64,000 bases of DNA from Talpa occidentalis (taxonomy: Eukaryota > Chordata > Mammalia > Eulipotyphla > Talpidae), in contig NW_023601212.1 in assembly GCF_014898055.3 (NCBI RefSeq), positions 40,598,329 through 40,662,328 of the forward strand. The letters run 5' to 3'. Below are positions 51,775 to 62,020 of the stretch, piece by piece; positions within the stretch are counted from its first letter, which is position 1; each line of letters begins with the position of its first letter. Both the position numbers and the translations under genes were made by a program. Below the pieces are notes generated by a model. That model had not been told where the DNA came from and made no database searches. It saw only the letters and a list, made by a program, of their open reading frames with translations.

Positions 51775-52245
51775 CTCAGGGGTTTATTCTGGGTCCATCT
51801 CATACAAAGTCGCACACGCTCACTGGCACATGCGGGCACAAAGACTCACGCTGTCACACACAGGCGCAGCACATCCTGGCACACACACCTCCCTAAATCA
51901 GGCACACATAGACACAGGCGTTCCCACACAAAGAGACTCGGCCTCACACACAGACACCTGGAGACACCCAAGCCACACCCGAGCACATCGCGGTGCAGGG
52001 CTGCACATGCAGGGACTGTACGTGGGCGCAGACCAGCAGGCTCACACAACTACATACTAAAGTGCCATCAGAAACACGCACTGCCACTGCCAAACGCACA
52101 GGGGTGCACAGACCACAGGCACTCCACTAGGAGAACATGCACGTAGTCATGCTGACAGGTATCTAGAAATGCATAGTTAGTACCAGTACACCCACCGTGA
52201 GCACACTGTAACACACGGTGACATACACGCACACTTGGTAACATG
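51775..52245. repeat. CA-rich degenerate tract
   Basis: Words such as cacacacaggcgcagcac and 'ggcacacatagacacag' recur over 470 bases, imperfect. No coding content. Confidence 0.7.
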
Positions 52246-52249
52246 GAAA

Positions 52250-52512
52250 TTTTCTTTTTATTTTATGCATACAAGAGCTGGGGCACAGGCCAGAGGAGTG
52301 GGGGTTGAGAGGATTCACCAAAGACAGAGTGGGGAACAGAACAGGCAGATTGACTGAAGTACACTGCTGAGGGGAGCAGCGGGCGAGTCAGGAGAGGTCT
52401 GCTGCGCCATGTGGGTTGCTCCCTGGGCCAGCCGGAGGATCAAACTCATGCTGCAGAGGCTGAAGATAGCTTCAGAGGTTGTGTCTTAACCCCTTGTGCC
52501 ACCAGGGAGGCC
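52250..52512 (-). mobile_element. tRNA-SINE copy 45, type A (NFIX intron 1)
   Basis: Reverse copy, complete, with 'catggaaat' at both edges. Confidence 0.9.
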
Positions 52513-53711
52513 CCATGGAAATATATTTTATCATTACACTTGGAAGGGGGTTTGCTCTTGGCACTAAGGGTGAATCCGGGTGCCCAACACCTTTCAGTGC
52601 ACAGGGCACCTGGACCTCAGAGAATGATCTGGTCCCCAATGTCAGCAGCATCCAAATAACCTAATACACTGTCAGACATATGCATGGGCACAATTTACCC
52701 CTGCCACCCATTACACACACACACACACAGTCACACACTGTCACATCCGGACAAAAGACCAGTTGACAGTCTTCTACATAGAGTCTTGCTCAGCAGGACG
52801 CAGACACTGTCACCAATGCAGCCATACACATACAAGCCCAGTCACAAATGGCACAGCACATCCACAATCCTGTCCAAGTACATGGAGACAAGGGTCACGT
52901 TCACACACCATTCATACCTGGCCCTCTTTGGAAATGGCACCTGCCCTCTTCCAATCTTCCCTCTGTCTGCTGGCTGTCTCTGAACACCCAACAAATAGCC
53001 CAGCCTATCAATGGAATCCAGAGCTTGGAATCCTGTGCTGTTTGGGAGAAGCCCAGGGGGGGATCTGCCCGGCCTTGCTCAGGACACCTTAACCTTTCGG
53101 GGTCCAATGGCCAAAACCAAGGACCTCACCCACAGTGCCTGGCTACTGACAGCCAGCCAGACAATCCTTGAAGGAGACTTCTGAGATGTAACCTAAAAAT
53201 CAGAGCAATGGCTGAAGTGTGCCATGTGCTAGCTGTGTTGCTCCCTGTGGAAGAGCTTTTCCAGCCCATCTCTTGAATCTTTCTGCGTGAGGCAGGTATG
53301 GCAAAGGCTAGCAGTGCCCGTGTGTGGGTCTCACAGTGCATTTGGCACTGTTAGCCTTTGGCATATTTGGACATTATCTATAGAGTGGGGTCTCTGAGCC
53401 AGCTTGCTGGGTTTGAGTGCTGGTTCTGTTTCTTGCTAGCCGTGTGACCATGGACAAGTCATGCAACCTCTCTGGGTCTCAATTTCCTCACGCATGGTAG
53501 TGGGAAAAATCAGAGGAGTTGTAAAACAGTTCTTGATATGATAGAAGTGATTGATTTTATAGATAAAAAGCGGAGACCGGGCCATCCATTGCCAAAATCA
53601 AGGGCTGGGGTGGGGAAAGGACCTGAACTTCTTTAATCGCCACCATCCTAACCTAACTTGGCTATTGTGGGGCAGAATTGCAGCTTACACCCCGATAGCT
53701 CTGCTGTTGCT
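52513..53711. other. NFIX intron 1, middle part
   Basis: A short CA-rich patch (52710-52745) and one MIR (53365-53520). Rest unique, no exon supported. Confidence 0.45.
53365..53520 (+). repeat. MIR SINE
   Basis: 'tgctgggtttgagtgctggt', 'ttgctagccgtgtgaccatg' and 'ggtctcaatttcctcacgca' are MIR in sense orientation, well preserved. Confidence 0.8.
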
Positions 53712-53714
53712 CTT

Positions 53715-53993
53715 TTTTTTTTTTTTAAAGATTTATTTATTTACACATACAAGAACTAGGGTACAGGCCAGAGGTGTGTGTGGGGGGGGTGAGAGGATTC
53801 ACCAGAGACAAAATGGGGAGCAGAATAGGCAGACTGACTGAAATACACTGCTGAGGGGAGCAGCGGGCAAGCCAGAAGAGGTCTGCTGTGCCATGTGGGT
53901 AGCTCCCTGGCCGGGAATTGAACGCGTGCTGCAGTGGCTGTGGACAGCTTCATAGTGCTGCATCTTAACCCCTTGTGCCACCAGGGAGGCCCC
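53715..53993 (-). mobile_element. tRNA-SINE copy 46, type A (NFIX intron 1)
   Basis: Reverse copy between 'ctgctgttgctctt' and 'tccactgttgctctt', an imperfect duplication. Confidence 0.9.
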
Positions 53994-54214
53994 CTCCACT
54001 GTTGCTCTTGAACCTCCTTTCCATTCTGACCTGTGGATCTTCTATCCAGAGCTCAGAAAGAGAGTGGACAGTAGTTTCTCTTGCTGCACACCCCCACTGG
54101 ACAGGCAGGCTTGCCTTCACCCCAATGGGGCCTCACACTCTCTCCCACAGCTCACTGGGCACCCAGCCGGAGCCCAGTGCTGGGGGTGCAGCCAGGGGCC
54201 CGTGCATTCCTTCT

Positions 54215-54410
54215 ACCAATATTTACCCAGTACCTCTTGGGTGCCAGGCCCTGTTGTAGGCCCTGGAGGCTCAGCAGGGAGCAAAATCAGCAGAGGTGGC
54301 AGTCCCAGTGGGATGGCAAAGAATGAATCTGATTACGAGGGAGGAGTGTCCAGTACTTGAGAGAGCAATAGGTATATGGAGAATGGGGTACAGGACGGGC
54401 CTTCAGAAGT
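54215..54410 (-). repeat. L2-like remnant
   Basis: 'ccaatatttacccagtacct', 'gggtgccaggccctgttgta' and 'ggaggctcagcagggagcaa' are the antisense of an L2-type 3' end, diverged. Confidence 0.5.
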
Positions 54411-55914
54411 GCCGGGCCGTGGTGTGGGAGGCCTCATGGCACAGTGCTAATTTATTTAACTCAATGTAGTCTTGCCTCCGCTCAAGTGTGGGCTCATAGA
54501 CCCTTTTCCCATTTAAAGGGGCAGTCTGGAGGTCAAGGGTATGTGACTTAGGAAGATTACCTTCACTGTCTACCAGTAATGTGCTGTCTGAGGTCATCCA
54601 TGACCCGTATTTGTGGACACAGCATATGCTGCCTGCCCAAGACTTAGAGACAAGATGGCGGGGCCTTTCCTGTAGAGAAACCAGGTTCCATGGGCACTGT
54701 GTGTTCTCAGTCCTGCAGCTCTGGAGTGTGGGGGTAGGGTGGGGGCAGCTGGTGGCTCAGAGTGGCACTTCCACCTGGGCCCCTCGATTTAGCTCCCCTG
54801 GGGCGAGTCCAGTTTATTTTTACCACTGCCCTCACCCTGGCAGTGCCAGGCCATGCCATCTTAATAGAATCTTGAGGACCTGCTGAATGCTTGGGGGGGG
54901 GGTCGAGCTTTGTCTGTCCCTGACACCCTCTGGATCCTTTCTTCCTTTACTCTCAAAGCTCCAGGCTTGGGGGCTCTGGGTCCAGGCTGGTGGGGTCGGT
55001 GCTGCTGGCTGGCAACCTCCATGCCTAGCCTGGTGGCATTTGGCTTGGCGCCTTGCCTGCCCTCCACCCCCACCCATGCCCGGGCAGAGCCTAGCGGCTG
55101 CTGCTGCCAATCTCCATTTGGAAGCTGGGGGTGGGGAGTGCTGGGCACCTCCCTAGCCCCCTGCCTGTCTTGTGCCACCTGGGGCTTGTCCCCCATGCCC
55201 ATTCCCTGGAAAGGCCTGGGCTGCTTTTCCTGCTGCCCCTTTGCAGCCTGGAGCTCGGGAGATGCCCGCCTGGCTTCCATCTTCCCTACTCACTTCCTCC
55301 CTCTTTTGCTTGCTTGCCCGTAATGGCTCACCATTTTTGGCATCGCCTCTCCCCTCCCCCTCCCATAGGCACCAGTCTCACTTCCAAACCCGCCATTGCT
55401 GGCTCTTACTCCTTCTCTGTGGCCTGGGGCTGGGACTCTGGAAATGAGGGTTTGGGGGGCCAGGCATATGGGCACCAGGGGCTTTCTCAGTGTTTGTGTG
55501 TGTGTGTGTCTGGAGGCTTCCACATGCAGCTCCAAGCCAGCTTGTGCAATCCACCTCATAGTAGCCTAGAGGTTGGCACAGCTGTGCTGCAGAAAGGGGG
55601 TGGCAGAGAAAGTAGGGATCCTCCCACCTCTGACCGGCTCCTGGGGCCCAGTGTCAGCCCCTGGGGCACTGGGAGATCAGGGTGGGCATTTCTACCCAAG
55701 GCCAAGGCCAAGACAGGCAAAAGCAAGGTTTCATTGGTGGGATGCCCAGCCGTCTCCCCCTGCAAGTTCTCCTCAGGACTTCAAGATTCCTGCTCCCTTT
55801 CCCAGTGCTGGGGTGGGCATTTGTGCCCCCCAAGGGGCAAAGGACTTCGGAGGAACCGGTTTATTGCTGCGCCCCCCCCACCCCCCAACCCCCGCCCCAG
55901 CCCTCTGCCCGAGC

Positions 55915-56045
55915 CTCTCTCAGCACTAAACAAAGTTTGTTAAGTAACTTCAAATGTTATTTGAGGACGGCCTGGCCTCAGCCCAAGGCGGCCCTGTGGA
56001 AACTTGTTTTTTGCTGCCTAGGCTGCAAGTATCAAAGACACACTT
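55915..56045. other. Candidate conserved noncoding element
   Basis: 'actaaacaaagtttgttaag', 'aacttcaaatgttatttgag' and 'ctaggctgcaagtatcaaag' form a motif-dense island flanked by C- and G-tracts. Contains a near-palindromic aacaaagtttgtt. Conservation untested. Confidence 0.35.
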
Positions 56046-56046
56046 T

Positions 56047-56090
56047 CGGGGGGGGGGGTAGGGAGATGGGGGGGTGAGATGGGGGGTGTC
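56047..56090 (+). repeat. G-tract cluster, quadruplex-prone
   Basis: G-runs of about 11, 3, 7 and 6 within 44 bases on the plus strand, which is the NFIX sense strand. Confidence 0.85.
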
Positions 56091-57224
56091 TGTGTAGGGG
56101 TGCTTCGAAGCTTCTCCCCCCTCTGTGGCAGGGGCTGGCTCTGAATGGACACACAGACACATGGAGGCCTGAGCTGACGAGGGACATACATCACTCGGTG
56201 ACTTGCACACCAGCTATATGACCGTGGGCCATAACACACACAACATACACATACTAGTGTGCCAAGGTGGGGGTGAGGTTTGCTGCCCCCAATCCATGGG
56301 CCCGGGGAGTATTTCCAGCCGGTGAGGTTTCTGGAATCCTGGAGGCCTCCCAGGCCTGAGCGGGTGCTCGGACTGGTCCCTTCCCATCTCTTCGCCTCAT
56401 TTTCCCTAGCCATCATGGTAGGAAGTGATGGGCTGGCTGGTATGAGAAGTGGAATCCTACACTGAACAGGAGAGAGTTGATACAAGGAGTAAGTCTATAA
56501 ATGCAAACCTTTATGCGCTCATGCTGACCGGAGGCCCTGATCCCCAGCAACTCGGGGTTTCACTAGTAGCAGGGAAGCTAGTGTCTGCTTTTCTCGCTTC
56601 CCCCCATTTCTCTTTAGAGTCCAGGGAAAGTATGGAAAACAGGTTCAGCCTAGTATCCCTCACTGGAGCCAACTCTGCCTGGGGCCTTTCCTGCCCTGAG
56701 GTCCCTGATGACTCTTCTGGTGACTCTCCCAAACCCAGGCAAGAAACTGGGGGTAGGCACCTGAACTGACAAAATGGGTGAAGAAGAGACTATTTCATAG
56801 AGTCTCTCTGGCCTGTCACCTCCAGAGGTATGCAAGAAGGTGGGGTTCCCACTGAATGCCATGGAAAAGCCGAGGCCCCAGGGAACAGTAGACTGACCCC
56901 CCCATTCCTTCAGAGCCTCCCTTTCTCACTGTCAGCCAGACCCTCATTGAACGAGGTCTTGGGGGTCCTCAGGTCCCAGCCCCTCACACTGCTTCATCCC
57001 CACTCACAGTCAGTCCCCACAACACCCCGCCACCCGCAGTCTGTCGCGCAGTGACAGCCTGTCACAGGCACCGCCGCACACCGGCACAATCTGTCGTCCA
57101 CGCACAGTCTCACACACAACCTGTCACACACTTGCACACACACACAGTGGCACAGTCGCACACACAGCCAGCCCCATGCGATCACACCAAGCATCACAGC
57201 TTGTCACAGCCATAGACTCCTCAT

Positions 57225-57400
57225 AATAGAAATAACAGCTACCAACCCTGGAGTAATTATGCCTGGGCAGTGGGTGAGGGCACGTGACCTCCTGTAACCC
57301 TCCTAATGTGAGGCAAGTGTGAGTAACCTGTTTTACAGATGAAGAAACAGAGGCCACAAGGTCAAGTGCCAAGGTCGTGGGGCTAGAAGTGGGGTGCAGG
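57225..57400 (-). repeat. MIR SINE
   Basis: 'gtgagtaacctgttttacag', 'atgaagaaacagaggccaca' and 'aggtcgtggggctagaagtg' are MIR antisense. Confidence 0.75.
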
Positions 57401-57691
57401 AATTACTTAGTCGGGCCCCCAGGGGTAAGTAAGGCTCAAACAGGTCACTCTGCTTTTCCTATCCAGCTGGAGCCTGCCCTCCTGATTCTCCCCATGGGAG
57501 TTCCCTCCCCATTCCCCAGATGGGGAAAACTGAGGTTCTAAGCAGCTCAGCCAAGAAACAGGGAAAGGGATCTCAAACTATCTCCTTTGGCTGAGGAAAT
57601 CTGAACCATGATCTCCAACCCTAATGGTACTTGGCTTCTAGTGGGGCAGTGACAGTCATTGACCAGTGTAGGGTTTGAGTGTCTGTTGCAT

Positions 57692-57720
57692 TTTCTTTCT
57701 TTCTTTCTTTCTTTTTTTTT
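57692..57720. repeat. (TTTC)n simple repeat
   Basis: About five tetranucleotides followed by a T-run. Confidence 0.9.
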
Positions 57721-60424
57721 CTGGTGTGCAGCCCCCACATACCAAGGATGATCCTGGTGAAGCTGGCGTTTCCACATGACCTGAGGTGGCTACAGCTTGA
57801 GGTTCTGTGGGGTTGTGTATGGGAGTCCCTAGGGCCAGGGAGCTGCAAGGCAGAGACATCCTAGGTCTTTAAAACACCTATCCAGGTCTGCACAGGCAGG
57901 CAGTGTGGCAGCCAGAGGCTACTAGGCCTCCAAAAGTCCCTCGACCCATGCCAGGCCTGGGAGCCCTGGGCGTCCTGCGCCCTACTCCCCTGGGCTGTCC
58001 GCATTCCTGGGAGCTTCCTCCTCCTCTGCAGTCTGCTTCCCTCACTTTCCCCTTCTTTGTTCCACCCCCGCCTGCTCCTCCTCCTGGGGCTTCCCCCATT
58101 AGAGCTGCCATAGCCAAAACCAACACAGCTTCAACGATATCCCGTGGAGGTCTGCTGGGCAGCCGGCCCTGCCCCTTGGACAGCTCGGCTCGGGCCGGCT
58201 CAGGGGCCAGAACCGGGCTGTGCCCAGTTGTGATGGCGGCCCTGGGCACATGTAGCTACTTCTAGGATGCACACAAGCATATGCACACACCCCTTCGCAG
58301 TGGCTTGACAGGGCACCCAGGTGCACATATGCCCAGGTCCAGCACCCCAGCAGGACACTTGGGTGTCCACAATCACTTAAGCATGCTTTCCTACAGCTGT
58401 TCAGACAGGAGTCCAAAGAACGTCATTGACCTTTGCCCGGACTGAGGAGAATCCCAGGCTCCACTAGCTTATATGCACCAGTCTGACATCCGGACAGGAC
58501 TGTGAGAGCACACATGCCCATAAACAGGCTTTTATCTGGCACCAGATGGGGGTCCCAAACAGATGCACTCACTCTCCTGCTTTTGCTCTGGACCAGGGTT
58601 TCTAGCACATGCATGGCCTTGTGCCCCCATAGGGGCTCTGGGCTCAGTGGATAAATGAGACTGAAGCAGCCGCTGGTGCCCACGCACGTGGCTCCAGGCC
58701 CACGCGGGCATGCACCTCCCCAGTCTGCACACGCGTGTGTTTCACGTGAGCTGCACACCTGCCAGGACGCCCAGGGCACCTGGCTCCAAAGCAGCATTCA
58801 GGCTGTTGGGGGAGGGGACTGGAAAGTGGGGGCTAATTCCCACTTCTCTTAGAATATCTACCTCTCCCAATGTCCCTGGGATGCAGGTAAGATGTCCCAG
58901 AAGTGCTACCCAATGGCACTCCTGCATGTGCTATTTATATTGGAAATTTGTGCCTTTTTATATATTTTTATATGTAAGAACCGCCCCCCATTCCTTCTCC
59001 ACCACGATACTTGGATTTTACCACTTCACTGTGCTTCGGTCCAAACCTGCAAAAATCATTTCGCTAAGCAGGGACATGGGGTGAGCCTTTCCCCACCCCA
59101 CTGTGGACACCCCACTTTCTTTAAGGCTGCCACCCTTCCCCTGGAGGCGGGACCACACTGCCAAATCCTGCAGTCCTCACCAAACACAATCGCGGGGGTG
59201 GGTGCTGGCGGCCAGACATTGCTTTTTGGTGTGTTTGCTGTTGCTGCTTAAATTAATCCTGAGTGACGGCCTGCAATTCCTCTCCACAAAGAGGCCATTT
59301 AATGCCCCCTCCTTCTTGGACGAAACTTCCATTTGCCCCCATGAGTCCAGCTTGGCAGCTCAGACGGCCCCCTTACCTCCATGCCCACCTGCCTTCCCTT
59401 TCCCCCAGGTGCATCGGGTGTGGAGGTGGGTTCTCTGGCTGCACCGTGGACTTCGGGAGCTAGTGTGGGTGGGTATGGAGGGGTGGGAGATATATTAAAA
59501 TAGAAGTGCATGGCTGAGCAGTGCTGAGCGGGAGTCTCTGGACTCTCTAGATGGTCCCACTGTGCCTCAACGGGGCTGAGGAGCTTTACACTGTCCTCTG
59601 AACCATCAGCGGAAGCCCCCAGGGCAGTCCACTGCGTGCTTTGCGACCATGCCTGTGCAGTCCCCATCAAAGACAGCCGCACCTCGGCCATGACAGTGCC
59701 AGCCCCTCACCAGGTGCCTGCCGCCCACAGGCTTCTTTCATTGTCACCTCCCCGGTATTCTTTTCTCACGTGCCATTTCTGGGACCCACTGCAATTGGCC
59801 GGGGCCTGGGGTGGGATGGGGACAAAGGTGGGTGAGGGTTGTGGGGAGGGCTCCCTTGGGCTCAGGCCGGGGAAGAACAGGGTTCTTTTAGGCTCAGGAC
59901 CGCGGGAGTTGCTGGTCGCCTTCCCTTGCTCTTGACACCGCTGTGTCAGAGGGGCTGGGTTACTTAGCTCTCGACCCCGTGCGAGGCTGGGGCCCTGTGG
60001 TGGTGGAGGGCCAGGGCCGTGAGCAGGCTGTGCACAAATTCCAGAGTGCGCCAGCCTCAGGTGAAATGGGAGGGGACTCTCCGTGGTTCAGGGCTGGTCG
60101 CCCCAGAGGAACCACTCCCGGAGTTGAGCCAGCAATGAAGACCACTGCCCCCCAGGGCAGGCGAGGGGAAGTGGGGAATGGGTGTGAAGGAGCAAAGCAG
60201 TAGGGAGACCTGGGACCCTACCAGCCTTCTATACCCTCTGGGACTGAGGTGTCCCTGTGGAGTCCATCGGACACCGCAATGCACAGTCCTCTTGCCTCCA
60301 GATGGATGTGACCTGACTCCACATAGTGAACCCAAGAAGAAGTCACCCAGTGTGGGCATTGAGATCGGGTTCTGCTTGCTATTGTGGCATGGGACCCCTG
60401 CCAGAAGCAGTTCAAAGGGCACTG

Positions 60425-60456
60425 TTTTTTGTTTTGTTTTGTTTTGTTTTGTTTTG
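60425..60456. repeat. (TTTTG)6 pentanucleotide repeat
   Basis: Six near-perfect ttttg units in intron 1 of NFIX. Confidence 0.93.
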
Positions 60457-61689
60457 CTGTTGAGGCCAGTTTGGTCCCCAGCTGTGCAGGTGGGTCCCGT
60501 CTCCCTTTGCCTACTTTGGTTTTTCTGCTCCCGTGCCTGTCCTGACAAAGGACAGTGAACAGGAGGACTTTGGAAATGAATGTGATGAGGATGATCCCTG
60601 TTATTCTTTGGCCGCTCTGGGGACTTTTGGGATTCTGCCTCTGAATCTGAGGACAAAATTCCGACTCAATCCAGAGAGGGTACACCTCCTCCTCTTTGCT
60701 TCGTGCGCATTGCCGCCTCCAGACCCTGGGCCTTGGAAGAGCCTTTCCATTTATCCCCAAACCGCCTCTTTTTTGGAAATAAAGGCGGGGCAATTTACCC
60801 GGGGAGTTTTTGTTCCTTGTGAGGGTTGGCTGGGTTTGGGGGCATTTGGCCTCTGGTGAGCACGGGAAAGAAATGTGACTAAGTGGCAGAAAATGTGCTT
60901 TCCCTTTCCCTCTTCTCTGTCTTCAGGACTCCTGGAGTTTCACTGCCTCTAAAAACCTTTAAAAAATGTTTCCCCCAGATTTCCTCTGATCAGCACCACC
61001 TTCCCTGTCCTGACTGACTTCTTGAATTTGGGGCTCTGAGGCCTCTCCATTCATTGCTACCAGCTATTTTGCAGCACTTTCTGGGCAGGCCTGAGGAGGG
61101 CATGGACAAGTGGAAAGGGGCCCAACTTAACTTGTTGGGGAAGAATGCGAGTGCCTGAGTGAACTCCCCCAAGCAAGCCTCACCCAGAGTTCTGAGCAAC
61201 CCCTGGGCATTTAGGAAAGGTCCCAGGGTTCTGCCGGCCTGCCCCTCTGAAACTCTCATAAACCCAACTTTTCATCACCAGAATTACTTAAATACCCTTT
61301 GATGGTATTAGATCTTTTCCCACGTGCAGATGACTCAGCCAGATCCAGCTGCCACCCAGGAGGCGACAGAGTCCCAGGGGCAGCGACTGACCCTGGGCCT
61401 TGCACTTTAGACCCGCGGCCGCACATCCTAAAAGCGACCTACTACCCCAAGCTCCCAAACTGCACTTAGCTTTTTTCCCCCTTATTTTTTGAGTCATTTT
61501 TCTTCTTAAATTTTTTAATTTAAAGAAGTTTTATTACATTTTTTTAAGCGTGAGACAGACCGACTGGTAGAAAGAGGCTGTTTAAAAAAGAAAGAAAAAT
61601 ATGTGCCCGTGACACTCCGTGGAGCTGGCCAGACTTGCTTGCCTCTCAAATACACTTTTGGACACTGGTTCCCTGGTAGAACCAGGCAT

Positions 61690-62020
61690 GGAGCACCTGG
61701 CATCACTGCCGATGAAAAGGCGCTTTAGAAATTCAAGGAATTGTTACGATTTTAATAAAATTGAGTCTCATTTAGGAGCGCACTTCTGCTCTGCCGCCGA
61801 ATTCGAGCCCGAGTTTGCCACTGCAAAGTCTGTAATCAGAGAAAAATACCAGCTTTGTTGAGGGTTAGAATATATCATTGACTAATGTGTGTGGTTTTTT
61901 TTTTTTAATATTGCTAAGTGCTCAAATAATTAAAGAGTGAGAAATAACTGATTTCTCCCTTTGGCATTACCTTAAGGGTGAAACGCACGCGTTAGGTAGA
62001 GCCGGTTTGTTTTAATGCGG
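61690..62020. other. Candidate conserved noncoding element
   Basis: A long motif-rich stretch ('aattgttacgattttaataa', 'ctgtaatcagagaaaaatac', 'ttaccttaagggtgaaacgc') without repeat or coding signal, unlike its GC-rich surroundings. A reasonable intronic enhancer candidate; conservation untested. Confidence 0.35.

Larger units (their letters stand above)
45491..52249 (+). other. NFIX: NFIX intron 1, proximal part
   Basis: Begins in the CpG island, then mixed unique DNA with CA/TG-rich words (about 46600-47000, 48100-48450), a C/T-rich stretch (47690-47860), a purine/pyrimidine-rich stretch (50820-50925) and C-tracts. No exon is supported and no copy of the young SINE is present. MIR at 49020-49135. 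Confidence 0.6.
54411..57224. other. NFIX intron 1, distal part A
   Basis: Mostly unique GC-rich sequence. Contains C- and G-tracts (55867-55905, 56047-56090), a candidate conserved block (55915-56045) and a CA-rich patch (56995-57210). No exon supported. Confidence 0.5.

Noticed and set aside
54820..54850. NFI binding palindrome (ctggcagtgccagg) as an NFIX autoregulatory site
   Set aside because: The half-sites are separated by 3 bases, whereas NFI dimers need TTGGC and GCCAA with 5 between.
60533..60660. Possible exon encoding an acidic peptide (QEDFGNECDEDDP)
   Set aside because: There is an open frame but no convincing acceptor and donor, and the sequence matches no NFIX exon I know.
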